From Cololabis saira (lineage: Eukaryota > Chordata > Actinopteri > Beloniformes > Belonidae): a stretch of DNA of 64,000 bases. The stretch spans positions 27,965,017-28,029,016 of the forward strand of contig NC_084587.1 in the NCBI RefSeq assembly GCF_033807715.1, given 5' to 3'. Of the stretch, positions 1 through 43,761 are shown piece after piece. Numbering within the stretch: position 1 is the stretch's first letter; each line of letters starts with the position of its first letter. Both the position numbers and the translations under genes were made by a program. The notes beneath the pieces were generated by a model. That model was not told the DNA's origin and ran no database searches. It saw only the letters and a program-made list of their open reading frames with translations.

Positions 1-35
1 AAAGCAAAAGTGAGTATTTAAAATAAATTCTTGGT

Positions 36-257
36 TTGACTTTAAAGAATGTTACGGGAAAGTCGATGCGTACAAGAGTTGTGTTAATGTTATTTGACGA
101 GTTTGAAAGGATTAACCAGCTTTTAAAAGATGTGAACGAGAGGAAGAAACACATAGATGAATTGGCAAACACACCATCATTTTTAAAAGTGGCACAAGAG
201 TGTACACAACATGATCAAAAGGCATTGGGCTTTATCATAATCCTCAAACACAGGTAA
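36..257 (+). other. Possible exon or gene fragment of unknown identity
   Basis: A 73-codon open stretch on the plus strand is preceded by a weak acceptor-like TTTAAAG at 41-47 and ends CTCAAACACAG followed by GTAAGC, a good 5' splice site. The middle is polar and helix-prone (FERINQLLKDVNERKKHIDE), suggesting a coiled coil. I do not recognise the protein. It would lie antisense within olfm2 intron 3. It could be an exon of a nested gene, a captured fragment in a repeat, or chance. Confidence 0.25.
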
Positions 258-3200
258 GCTTGCTTGCTGCAAAGTGTTGATGTGGGGGATGGGCGGCATA
301 ATAACATGACATGTTGGGGTTTGAATTACTTAATATTGTCCTGGTCAAAACAAAGGCAGCCATCTTGATTGTTTTGAACAGAGACTCTTGAATGAGTCAT
401 GGCATCGAACCTGCCCCTGCCCCATCGCAATGGATTCAACACCTCTCTTTATAGTGAGAAATTACTGTAAATAGAACAATCAGAGCGATTTCACAAGAGC
501 AAATTGGATTTCTATGGCCAGACTAGTGTAATAGGGCTTCTTTCCAGATTTTTACTCATTTTTAGTTTTTAAATAACTAAAGCTCAAATAAAAAAAAATG
601 ATATTCAGCAAATAAATGTCCTAAAGGGGTCTGTTTGGATGTGTGAGAGAGGAAATGACTGTTTTATGTCACAGAGTACAACATAGGACTAAACATTAGA
701 CTTCAGCTAAGGTAGTGACAATGCAATGGACCCACCACAATGTAATTGTCAGTAGCCTGTGAGTTTAGGAATTGCAATCCACCAATTGGAGACTAGTTGC
801 TACCTAACCTCCTGCAAATCACCAAGTGGCTGACTCTGCACTTCAGACTGCCAAGCTTTAAGCATACATGCTAATTAGTGATCTGAAATTAATTAATTTA
901 TCTGGTTGATGAATTGTATAATCTCTGGAAAAGGGTAATCAGTTCCACTTTTTGCTTTAAACAAGAACAATAAGGACACGAGAATGTTATCAGTATATCT
1001 GTGATCTAACTCTCAAAAAGAAAATTGGCGCCTTTTCCAAAATTTGACACTAATAATTTAACCCTCTGGCAAAGTCATGCAAAACTTTGATAGGGTTTTA
1101 TCATTTTTGAAATAGTTGATTTCGACACAGGGAAAACAATTATATTTACTATTGCACTTTGTTTGTATTAACAGATAAAGAAAGACATGAACTGATTAAA
1201 TAAGAATGTATATCTTCTAACTACATTTTGCCTCATGCAATATGAGCAGATCTGTAAATGTGCCAATTTGCCTCATATGTATCGCCACCTAACTGCAGGG
1301 GCTTACCTCAGCTCTCAAACACTCCTGACTGTCAGGCTTGACATGTCGCCTGCTGATGTTAAAACAGAGATGCCTCATCATCAGCTCTGAGTCTCACTCA
1401 ACATGTTGACAAGATAACTTCCTTACATTTGTTTTGAATGAAATCTTTGACAAAATCAAAGGCTTGGTTGTCAACGAGGCGGTCTTCCCGGATAGAAATA
1501 ATCAATATTTCCTGAATGAGAGTCCCAACCTCTCTCCGGAATTAGCTGAAAATTGGAGAGCCTTGTGATTAATGGGTTTAAAAGATCAGCTATATTGATC
1601 CCTGTGTGAGCTGAAAAACCCAGGATCAATTCAGTTGTGATAATGAAGAGACTTGCTTCATTTGTCATTCATTTATCCCCAAAAAGTAACTTAAAATGGT
1701 CAAAGGCTTGAATCAAGCCAATAGGATTCCCTTTTATTTGTTCTTGAAGATGCTTCACGTCCCAACCAGAATGCATCATCATTTCAATTGGTTCAATTCA
1801 ACTGGTGGAGATTGTTGAGGTCAGATGGACTCACTGACGCTCCGGTTGCTCCTGTGAATAGTCTTTTATCCACTGTAAATTGTTCACTTGGTTTTGGTCA
1901 CATGAACAAAGTATGAATGGTTATGAAACTGGGCTGCATTGTAGGTGTTTGATAGGTAAACCCGAGTCCATCCCCTTTGGTTCACTGTGGTTTTTCCCAC
2001 TTGACATACCATAAATTACTTATTTTACTCCTGTCTTCTCTGTCGGAAAAGTGTACATTGATGTTCTCAAAAAGTCCCTTATCTTTGACATGCAGGTGGA
2101 CTTCTGAATCTTGACCCGATGAGCTGTTTCTCGTGTGTTTTGTTGTGCTTTTATGGAGTTTCATAGGATGTGAGGGTCCAAGATACCTTCTGAATGAAAG
2201 GATAAACACCATTAAGAGCAAAGAAAATTGAATTCTAGTTGCCTTCATTCAAGCCTTTGAGCATTATCATGACCATATGACTTACTAATACAAGTTAGTA
2301 AGTAAGTAGTTGTACTCTTTTCATTCTGATTTATGATCATTTGAAACTACAAAGTGCTATTAAAAATTTGTTATCAATCAAAAACTAGTTATCAGAGTAC
2401 CAAAAAATATCCAGACCAGAATCTATGCGATGGATCTCTACTGATCCATAAGGTACGTGTTTGCTTTTTCCTCTCCTTTCATGACCAAAATGTACAAAGA
2501 CTCAATTAACACCGCTGAACATAAACTAAAGGAAACTATATGTAACAAAACTCATAGTGAATTCCTCCGCTGTGATAGTGCTCCAAAGTCGCTATAAGTA
2601 GCTATATTTTTAAAGCAACTGTGGCTTTAAAAGCAAACCACTGTTGTGTTTTAATATAGACCGTTCTTCTGTCTCTCTATAAAAGACATTAAACATGATC
2701 AGCATTCAAAATGTTCACAGCTTGCTGACTTTTCAGCTGTTATTCAGGTAGTTTAATTTCCTAGAAAGGTCAGGCTTCTCACTACGATATGGTGTACTTA
2801 GATGAGCTAAACTTGTCTGATTTCATGCTTAAGAGGTCCAGTTTTATAGGCTGTTTCACCTGACATAATTTTTTCCTTAACTTGTAATGTAATGTTGTTG
2901 TTTTAGTATGTTCTTTCTTCTTGCTTTACCCTATGTGCTCACTATTCTGTAATTGTGCTTATATATTTAAGAAAAAAGACCAGATACATGAAAAAGATCA
3001 TTATACTAAACTATAAGTTAAAATGTTAACTTCCATTTGTTTTTTATCATATCGACCTTTACTCATTGAAAATCCCTAAACTAGGGCCGTTTACCTGAAC
3101 CAGGGTTGTTCAAAGTCGCTCCTCACTGGCAGTTCTAGGATTTTTCTGATACAGGGGCCATTATGTAACCTTACTGTAACCTTCAGGGGCCAACAGTATT

Positions 3201-3930
3201 ACCCCCATTTTCATCCAGAAATAGCGCTGCTTGACTGAGCAATTCCCTGCGTCTTTCTTTTCATGCTCTCTGTCTCAATACCCGACAAACACGACAGTTT
3301 ATGATTAACATAGAATATGAATCTCTTAATCTTTGAACAATCAGGTCAAAGTGCTATCCTACCAACCAAATTGCAACTTAATTGTTATGGATTTCTTTCT
3401 TCGAACCCAAGCGCACGACACCAAAGGTTAAACTTAGCCAAAAACACGGCGTAGTGTAATTGTAAACCAAAAAAACCCCACAGGGAATACACAGAGAGAT
3501 GTACAAAAAAAACCTCCTTACTCAAAAAGGAACACAAACCCTCCTCATGGGTAACTAGAAAATCACCAGGCACACAGCAACAAGCACACAACTAAACAAA
3601 CAAACAAACAAAACGAACTTGCCTCGAGCTACTGGCAGCCCCACCCTTCAACTTCTCCCATAGGTGAGCTGATGAGCTGCAGCTGGTTGACATATCTATG
3701 ATGCTAGTTACATTGAAATGACATCTGAAATGACTACTGCCCGAGCTGAAACAAGGACGAGCAGAACTCCATTAGGAGTAGGACTCACTGTCGCTTGACC
3801 TGATTAATGAATCACTTAAAATTAATTTTATATATTTATCGCTGTGTCTTGCAATACAATTTTTCTTTTTTTTAATGCTGTGTGTTTCTGCTGCTTCCGG
3901 AAATAACAGCAGCTTTATGGTAATATTAGT
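258..3930. other. olfm2 intron 3, no gene recognised
   Basis: AT-rich sequence with no coding exon or intact mobile element that I can recognise on either strand. I looked for the missing olfm2 coiled-coil and olfactomedin exons on the minus strand here and did not see them. Confidence 0.5.
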
Positions 3931-3959
3931 TTTATTGGACTCAATAAGAAAATAAGGAA

Positions 3960-4555
3960 AAAGATTACGTTATTGACAGCCTGGTGCTCAGAGAACAACC
4001 TCACTCTGAACACCGGGAAAAGCAAGGAGATCACCCCCCCCCCCCCCCCCCCCCCCTCACGGACATTTACACCTCCCGCTGCCCCAGCAGAGCCACTAAA
4101 ATCATCAAAGACAGCTCCCACCCCGGCTCTGACCTGTTTGACCTGCTGCCTTCAGGTAGACGCTACAGAGTCATCAGGTCAAAAACAAACAGACTCAAAA
4201 ACAGTTTTTTCCCCAAAGCCATAATCGCCCTGAACAATATGTGAATCATCCTCGTTACTGTCTCTTTAAACCGTGCAATACTTCTCCCGGACTCTGTGCA
4301 ATATTCTACAATATTCTACACATGTATATACTGTCATCTCTAAAAAAAAAAAAAAAAAAAACAAAAACAAAAAAAAAACGATTCAAATGCACCTTAACCT
4401 TTTTTATATTTTTTATATTACTTATATTTCTTGTATTTCTTATTGTTTGCACTACTGCTATTTATCTTGCACTGGAGAGGTGATGCTACCTCTAATCTCA
4501 CAGTACCCAGGTACATTGATAATAAAGTATTCTGATTCTGATTCTGATTCTGATC
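3960..4555 (+). mobile_element. 3' remnant of a CR1/Rex1-like LINE with internal deletion and poly-C tract
   Basis: Reverse-transcriptase-like peptide AWCSENNLTLNTGKSKE is followed by a 23-base C run (4034-4056). After it, in another frame, comes DIYTSRCPSRATKIIKDS and LLPSGRRYRVIRSKTN, the usual C-terminal end of this class of fish LINE ORF. The 3' end carries a (TGATTC)n tail at 4530-4552, as expected for target-primed retroposition. Much of the RT between the two peptide blocks is missing. Non-functional. Confidence 0.7.
4034..4056. repeat. Poly-C tract (23 bp) at LINE deletion junction
   Basis: An uninterrupted C run sits exactly where the two separated RT blocks of the LINE remnant meet and where the frame changes. 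Confidence 0.85.
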
Positions 4556-4639
4556 ATTATTCAGTTCACGTAATATACACCAAGTAGGTTGAATATCTCC
4601 AGTACTAACAAAGACTTCACCTCTGGTTGTATTGTTAAT

Positions 4640-5060
4640 GCTGTCATAAAAAACCTGATCCAGATGACCTGAGGGGTCTGGAAGGTTCATACGGGCTCAG
4701 GAGGTCACTGATGTATTTTGGTCCTGGACCATTCAGAGCTTTAAAGACCAGCATCAGAACTTTAAAGTCTGTCCTCTGATCAACAGGCAGCCAGTGTAAA
4801 GACCTCACAGCTGGACTGATGTGGTCCACTGTTCTGGTCTTAGTGAGGACTGAAGCAGCAGAGTTCTGAATGAGCTGCAGTTGTCTAACTGACTTTTTAG
4901 GTAAACCTGTAAGATGCTGTTACAATAATCAAGCTACTAAAGATGAATGCATGAACTAGTAGTGGTAGTGGTAGTTTTTTGGTCTATAGAATGAAGCTCT
5001 GTGGTGACCTGTAATAATTTCTCTTTGGCTCCAAAGACAATGACCTCAGTTTTGTTTTTG
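4640..5060 (-). mobile_element. L2/CR1-like LINE reverse transcriptase remnant
   Basis: On the minus strand, positions about 5060-4640 read LHKNKTEVIVFGAKEKL and later DHISPAVRSLHWLPVDQR followed by FKALNGPGPKYISDLL. These are the conserved C-terminal RT blocks of L2-type elements. The blocks are in broken frames and the element is truncated at both ends. It lies tail-to-tail with the plus-strand LINE remnant at 3960-4555. Confidence 0.72.
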
Positions 5061-5219
5061 TGTAGCTGGAATAAATACCATGTGTACCAGTGTCCTGCCA
5101 TTGTACATTTTATGCACACATTTGGCCAGAAAAGTTGCACATTTTGATTTGAACCATTCAAACAACAGTTTCCTTCAAATTAAAGTGTTAAGTCTAGTGA
5201 GCAACACAGACAATGCAGA

Positions 5220-6301
5220 TTAAAGGGGACCTATTATGAAAAACACGTTTTTTCTTGTTTTAACATATATAAAGTGGTCTCCCCTCACCCTGCCAGCACA
5301 GGGGAGACAAAATACCATGAAATTCTGCAGGGTCTCTGACACCCGCCTTACAGAGTCCCCCAGTGTCACGTGACCTTTTTTTGAGCCATTCTGAATCTGC
5401 GCCTAGGGTGACGTCACCATAGGCGCTCATTTCCATAGGTTCAGCCTCCGCTGCTGAAACCACGCCCACAACCAGCTCTCTCCGCTGCTGGAGCGGTGGT
5501 TCCTTCAGCCAGTCAAGGCGCCGCGGATCCGGGTTAAATCATCCAGGTTCCCGGGTGGTTTGGGAGCTGGGTCCTCGGGGGTCTGTCCCAGGTCGGACCA
5601 GCTTCACTCTCTGAGATTTTCAGCGAAATCTGTCGGTTTGATCCCCGGTAACGGGAGATGCGCCGCGGATGCGCTCCGGAGCCGATCTGTGTGCCCGCCG
5701 TGCGGTTGCAGCGCCAGCGCGCAGAATCCGCCGGGCAGATCCGGCTGAAATTCCGCTGGTCGGTCCCCGGGAGTCCCTGCTACCAGTCCAGGCCGGTTCC
5801 TGCGGTCCCGGCCGGTCGGAACCGGTCAGATTCCCTGGTTAAAGCCGCGGTGATGTGCGCTGCTCCAGCAGCGCTGCTCCCGGGCGCCCGGCGTGGCTCC
5901 GGGGCCAGCGTTCAGCATCCGCCGGGTAGATCCGGCTTAAATAGTGCATAAATGTTATTTATATACAACTCATATTTTATTTTTTTAACAATAAAGTTTC
6001 CATTTGTGAAAATTCAGTTTTGTGATAATTTACAGGCTTGGGCTGCTCTGGCGGAGCGAGGTTTATTCTCCTCCCCTGCTACACGTCATTCAGGGAGCCA
6101 ATCAGCACAGAGCCTCATTATCATACCCCCCCCTTCCCTAAAAATGAGGCGCAGAAAAAGAGGTTAGAAGCGGTAAAACTAGTGACAGGGCCCACAGGCT
6201 GGATTTATGATTTATGTAGAAAAAACAAGCTTTAGATTGTTTTTAAGACATTCAAGGCCTGTTTAAAATATACATTAAATGCCATAATAGGTCTCCTTTA
6301 A
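5220..6301. mobile_element. piggyBac-like non-autonomous element with GC-rich core
   Basis: The left end TTAAAGGGGACCTATTATG and the inverted right end (reads TTAAAGGAGACCTATTATG on the minus strand) differ at one base, and both outer ends are TTAA, the piggyBac target duplication. The length is about 1.08 kb. No transposase is visible. The interior 5450-5945 is unusually rich in G+C and CpG for this window, whereas the ends are AT-rich. Confidence 0.82.
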
Positions 6302-7200
6302 AGGACACAGAAACTATCATTGTACAGCTATTTGGTGTTGAACTGCTTTCACATTTTTGGATACCATGTGCTGTGCTCTAAAATGTATTTCATGAGCGTT
6401 TCATGAGATGTCACTATATAGCAAGTGCACAGATAAAATAGAAATGTAATCTAGGTGGTTATACACAAGTTTCAGATTTGCTCTCAGATCACAGCTTGAT
6501 GTTAATTTTACATGCATGTTTAAACATCACACAGTGTTTTGCCATCGTTCAGTGTCATTGGGAGTCCTAAGCTGCCAATTGCACACATTAAAGCAGCAGT
6601 TTCACAGCTGATTTCACTGTTTAGATCACTCAGCTCTCATTAGTCAGATCCACAGCCTCTCATTCTCCTACAATAATCTTCCACCAACCCTCTGTTTTCT
6701 TGTTGGCATAGATGACTGCCAGTGTTATCGTGTCAGAAATCACCATGACTTATAGGATTATTACTCCTAGATTAAGAAGTGAAATACATTTAGATTTCCA
6801 TCATTAAAAACCAATAATTATCCAGGGAGGCAACGGTTATCTTTTCTTCAGATTTTAGGCACCATCAAACTGAAAACAGAATGTTGTAAATGGTTGCGCT
6901 CGTGTGTTCATTTTATGTAAATTTTATCGTTAACTTAATTTTCTTGCACTTTCTAAGCTCACCTTTTCTGAAGACTGAACGCATTCAGTGATGCTGCCAG
7001 GCTGGCACTTTTACAAAAATATTCTGACACTTTTTAACAGTGGGCATGAAGCAAGGGAAATCGACAGCTTCAAGACAAATTTTGTCTCGTTGATGAAAGA
7101 TGCACGTTTGTCTCAGTGCAGCTCAGAGACTTCAGCTTGGCATGCATGAAATCAATGTTTTCACACCAAAGGTTATTAGTTCCCTGCAGCGCCAGTATTT
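6302..7200. other. olfm2 intron 3 proximal part, nothing recognised
   Basis: AT-rich sequence without a recognisable exon or repeat, ending at the TG microsatellite. Confidence 0.5.
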
Positions 7201-7221
7201 GTTTGTGTGTCTGTGTGTGTG

Positions 7222-7305
<84 letters not shown>

Positions 7306-7318
7306 AAGAGTGTGTTGT
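7201..7318. repeat. (TG)n microsatellite next to olfm2 exon 3 donor
   Basis: The run is nearly perfect TG from about 7224 to 7304. On the olfm2 transcript it is a (CA)n tract that starts about 23 nt after the exon 3 5' splice site. Confidence 0.95.
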
Positions 7319-7327
7319 TGTTAGTAC

Positions 7328-38500
<31,173 letters not shown>

Positions 38501-40639
38501 CACTGTCCTCTCCTCTCACTCTGGTATCCCTTGTTTTCACCTGGCTGTGACTCTGAGAGCATGAATGAAAAATAAAAAAAGTAAATTATTAAGGAACCCC
38601 TGGACTGGACTGGACTGCACCCCTTCATTCAGCACAGGTTACAGACTACTGTGACTGTGAATCACCTTTGGCTGTGGAAGAGGAGTGCAGTCCCGGAGTT
38701 GGCGGCATGCTGAGGAGAAGCACTCAGGCGCCGAGTGGAAGCAGCCACTGTCTTGGAGAATTTTGGAGGAGAGGCATACAAGGAGGAGGAGGAGATGGAG
38801 AAACGGATGATAGTTATTACGTCAACAAAGGCAGGATGAACATGAAGAGAGTGCTGTCCAACTCTTAGGCAACCCCTTATTTAATTTCTTTCAGAGCTTT
38901 AGTAACATAGAATTATTTATCCATCTCCTTATTAAAATAAAAATGTAAAACACGGTGACCAACATTAGAGCTGAATTGATTACTGGCTGTTTTTAAGGGA
39001 AAAAAAACAAATCAACTGACAGTATAATATAATCTGCACAAAATAAAATTAGACAATGTGCATAAACAAAAAGGATTCTTCTAGCTAAGGACCATATCCA
39101 GCGTAACCTCTGATCTGTGCAGTTTTAATTCCTTTTAATGGAGACATGCTACTGTAGTTTCTTAATCTTAAACAGACTAGAAAATAAAGATGTTAAAAAG
39201 AAAAAACAAGACGAACAATGCCTCAGACTTTTGAACAATATTGTATGTGTGTATAATGAACAACAAAACAATTTGTTGAGTAATGAACAAGCCATCAGCA
39301 ACTTTTGTGAAAACATGATGCTTCTGTTTTCATACACCTACTGTACTTTCTGTAAACCTCCAGTTGTTAAAACTCCTTCTTGGTGCAACTTCAAAGAACG
39401 TTAAGAGAATCGGATGATGAATAAAATGCATAAAATGTTGCTGTATTAGTGATTGTGTTGTTTTTGTTTTTGAAGTGTGGGCTTCAAAAATATACATCAG
39501 TCACACATCCAGTGTGTGATCATCAAAGTTGTTAACATGTAGTTTTATAAATAAAAAACCTACCTCAAATATATATATTTGTCTGACATAAAAACGTACC
39601 AAAATTCTACAAACATAACAAAATGCCTCCCTGGATGATGTCTCTGTCCACAGTTTATAATCTGATTAAATATATATGAGAAAATGTTGAATTTTGCCAT
39701 GAAATCACGCGATATGAGCAAAACGTTTTCAGCCCAAGCTTTTAGAGATATGAGCAGCACTCTGATTATAGTATATTGTTTGCATCTTTCTTAATGTCAA
39801 AAAGAAAGTACCAGAAAAATCATATTTAATGTTGATAACACAGATTGAGCTATTTCTGTATAATACTGTGCCCACACCTCCAGTTTTTTTCTCTTACCTG
39901 TAAATAATTACAGGGGCAATCATCTCAGACTGAATTCAGTGAGTAGATAAGTGGGGTTTAAAGTAAAATAGCAAGAACTACACTTCCTCAGATGATTGAA
40001 GGGTTTTGCTGAGCTCAGAGATCATCTGCATTTTTTTTTCAGTTTGCTGGCAGCCACAGTGTGTCATAACAGAGTTAACTGATGGAATAATCACCGGAAA
40101 AAGCTTGTTTTTTTTCCTTTTCATGACTTAGAAGAGTTGCCTATGTAACAGACAGGTGCTGTTTTCTCTACTGTTTTTCCCTATTGTTTTAAAACAGTTT
40201 TCTTTCAGTTACAGACGCTCTTTAATCCTAAAAGATACTAAAAGACAGCAGATATGCTGCCACTCTGACTTAAGAGTCTGATAACCCCCATGTTACACCA
40301 TTCATGTTTCGTGTCTGAAAATTGGTAGCTAAACACTGCTGGATGATAACTGTTCATACGCTTCTTCTAAAAGTTACAGCATCCTGGGAGAAGCTCCTGT
40401 TGTACATGTCAGTTCAAACACATGGGAAGGCAGAAAGAGGTCAAAAGATTGGGCAGCGATTAGGGGGAGTTGCAATGAGCAGACATGTTCCTACAACTCC
40501 ACTGGCATAGCAAAATCGTGAAAAACGTGGCTCCATGTCAACCCAACATCAGGCCGATGAAATACTGGAATCAACTTTGGTTCAGAGTTAAGGCACAAGA
40601 GCAAGATGTGTAAAATCACGAGAATTAGAGAAGAAATCA
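38501..40639. other. Upstream flank of olfm2 exon 1B, nothing recognised
   Basis: It should contain the distal olfm2 promoter, but no core element is clear by eye. No coding exon seen. Confidence 0.4.
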
Positions 40640-42960
40640 ACCAGCCGGTTGTGGGCGTTTCTTCAGCTTTAGCGACTTCCCTAGGCTCTGACTTGACTCT
40701 AGACTGTTTTGATCCTATAGACCTCCCTGAGCTGACTCGTCAATAGAGCTAAGTCTACCACATGTATGTTAGACCCCATCCCGACTCGACTATTCAAAAA
40801 TATTTTTTCTCTTATTGGTGCGACAATACTGGACCAAATAACCTATCCCTAAGTTTAGGATATGTACCACAGGTTTTCAAAGTTGCAGTAATTAAACCTT
40901 TACTTAAAAAACCTTCTCTTGACCCAGACACCTTAGCTAATTATAGACCAATTTCCAACCTTCCGTTTGTATCTAAAATTCTGGAAAAGGCAGTTTCAAG
41001 CCAGTTATGTGACTATTTGTATAGAAATGATCTGTTTGAAGTCTTTCAGTCAGGGTTCAGAATGCATCATAGCACAGAGACAGCACTGGTTCGAGTCACG
41101 AATGACCTTCTTATGGCCTCAGATAAGGGATTAGTGTCCATACTGGTTCTACTGGACCTCAGTGCTGCTTTTGACACTGTAGATCACAGCATTTTACTGC
41201 ACAGGTTAGAGCATGTTGTTGGGATTAAAGGGACAGCTCTACGTTAGTTTAAATCATATCTATCTGACAGGTTCCAGTTTGTTCATGTACATGAGGTTTC
41301 TTCAGAACAGTCAAGGGTCTGTTATGGTGTTCCGCAGGGTTCAGTGCTAGGGCCAATCTTGTTCAGTTTATACATGCAGCCATTGGGAAGTATAATCCAG
41401 AATCACGGCATACACTTTCATTGTTATGCTGATGATACGCAGCTCTACTTGTCTATGAAGCCGGATGAAACAGAACTGTTAGTTAAACTTCAGGCATGTC
41501 TTAGGGACATCAAGCACTGGATGTCCAGAAATGTCTTGCTTCTAAATTCAGATAAAACAGAGGTTATCATTCTGGGTCCAGAGCATTTTAGGAAGGGATT
41601 AGATGGTGTTGCGATGGCTTCCAGTGCAACTGTGAGAAACCTTGGTGTTGTTTTCGATCAGGATTTGTCATTTAAACCATATGTTAATCAGGTTTGTAGA
41701 ATAGCATTTTTCCATATCCGTAATATAGCAAAGATTAGGAAAATCCTCTCGCAGAGTGATGCAGAAAAACTAGTTCATGTGTTTGTATCTTCTAGACTAG
41801 ATTACTGCAATGTGTTATTAGCAGGATGTCCATGTAATTTGCTGAATAGGCTCCAGCTAATCCAAAATGCAGCAGCCCGAGTGCTGACAGGAATCAGCAG
41901 GAGAGACCACATCTCTCCAGTGTTAGCGTCGCTCCATTGGCTACCTGTAAAATTCAGAATCCAATTTAAAATTTTATTACTTGCGTATAAAGCCCAAAAC
42001 GGCTTAGCTCTGCATTATTTGCAAGACCTGATAGTGCCTTATGTTCCTGGCAGAGCTCTCCATTCTCGGAGTGCAGGTTTACTCGCAGTTCCTAGAGTAT
42101 CTAAATGTAGATTTGGAGGGCGGGCGTTCTGCTATCAGGCACCATTACTATGGAACCAACTTCCAATCTGGGTTAAGGAGGCTGACACTACCTCCACCTA
42201 TAAAACTAAACTTCAAACCTTTCTGTTTAGTAAAGCCTATAGTCAGTGTTTAGTAAACCTCTAGCTGGTGTTGGTAAATCTCTAGGTAGTGTAAACTCTA
42301 GTGTGTTAGAGTCGCTCCTGTAGTTTCTTGTGCTGGCCCCCCCTTTTCTTCTCTTTTGTACATGGTGCAGCATCCTCTGCCGGTGGCGAAGAGCATCTCT
42401 GAATGCACAACACCGGAACCTGCAGTGTGGGAGTGAGAGGGGCAAGGTAACGGCCCCTTTTGGGCGGGGGAGAAGGTTTGTCCCTCAAGACTCCTCTCCC
42501 TGGCCCTGCCCCTTCTCAACCTTTCCCCGACCCTGCACCCCAACCTGGGACTTGCTGATTGGGCCGGAGCTTGGGGAGCTGCGTGCTGGCCTGTGGTCCC
42601 CACCCCTGGTCATCCCGTTTCTGCTTCCACCTGCCTGCAGTCCCCACCCCCGGTCATCCCGTTGCTGCTTCCACCTGCCTGCTGTGTTGTTGACGTCCCC
42701 GACCCCCAGACCGGCCCTCGGCAGGAAGGTCCCCCCTTATGAACCTGGTCCTGCTCAAGGTTTCTTCCCTCCTAAAGGGGAGTTTTTCCTTGCCACTGTT
42801 TGGCTTAAGGTTTTTCTCCCACTAGGAGAGTTTTTACCTGCCATTGTTTATGTAATAATTGCTCGGGGGTCATGTTCTGGGTCTCTGGAAAGCGTCTAGA
42901 GACAACTTTTGTTGTATTAGACGCTATATAAATAAAATTGAATTGAATTGAATTGAATTA
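40640..42960 (+). mobile_element. 5'-truncated L2-type LINE with near-complete RT C-terminal region
   Basis: The element retains RT through the 3' end. A continuous frame from 40762 to 42264 is interrupted by a single TAG at 41245-41247. Motifs in order are [48 protein letters not shown], the catalytic YADDTQLY, and the C-terminal LHWLPVKFRIQFKI. The 3' UTR ends GACGCTATATAAATAAAATT followed by (GAATT)n at about 42935-42960. No endonuclease domain remains. It lies intergenically between olfm2 and col5a3. Confidence 0.88.
40762..42264 (+). pseudogene. L2 reverse transcriptase pseudogene (one internal stop, frameshifted start)
   Basis: The RT palm is present with [10 protein letters not shown] (motif A), PQGSVLGP (motif B) and YADD (motif C). 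The in-frame TAG at 41245-41247 falls where relatives usually have Trp in an LRWFKSYLSDR-like block, so a single TGG to TAG change is the simplest reading. Upstream of about 40843 the coding sense moves to another frame ([10 protein letters not shown]), implying a one-base deletion. Dead element. Confidence 0.85.
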
Positions 42961-43761
42961 GATGTTACAAGGACACTGTAAGTCCAAGTTCTAACAGAGA
43001 GTAAGAAAGGCTTTTATGTATTCCTGTTCTATCATCACGAGTTCACTCTCAAAATATCCAACATGCAAGTTTGTGATAGCCAATGGTTTTATCTGTTTTT
43101 TCATTATTTATGGTACATAACTGCTCTTAATAAGTTTTAGTTATTTCTTGTATCAACAGTTTTCTTCTTTTTTGCTTCTGTGTTGATTGTGCTGTTTGTT
43201 TACACCACGTGTGTGTTCTGCTGGTGCAGCTGCCATCCAGATGCATTTCACTAGTAATTATTGCCTTTCCTGTGTTTGCAGCTTTCTCACAGAGATGACC
43301 AGTTTTGTCCTCGTGTGCCCTGTTTGTTATTATAGGGATGTTGTTTTGGATTACCTGTCATGTGTGGCGACTTGTTTTTTAAGTTTGTTTGCTTCTACTG
43401 TTGCTTGTCTGGGTCTCTTAACCCCACCCTGACTTGCAAAACAGCAGTTCGGTTTTAACTAAAACCCAAAGTATATTACATTTGATCTATGATCTCTGGA
43501 TCGACTTCAGTAAAAGAATAAAACATTTCAAGACTCGCTTAATAAATTGGCCCTAGCCAGTCGTGTGAACTTTCAGGATAAAAGACACGTGGCTTTGGCC
43601 AATTCCAGATAAAACAAGCCCAGTTGACGACAAGGTTACAGTAATACTTTGTGTACACATGAAAATGCTTATAAACCAAAAGAAAAAATCCCAGAATTGC
43701 ATTGCGATGCTAATATGCAGATGTTAGAAGGCTGTTCATAAATGAGCATATTAACTTATTT
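42961..43761. other. Intergenic, nothing recognised
   Basis: No exon or mobile element recognised between the L2 tail and the Tc1-like fragment. Confidence 0.45.

Noticed and set aside
1471..2248. Minus-strand frames as further olfm2 exons
   Set aside because: Translations show none of the noelin coiled-coil or olfactomedin motifs.
42330..42899. 189-codon proline-rich plus-strand frame
   Set aside because: Lies in the 3' UTR of the L2 element; GC-rich noncoding tail.
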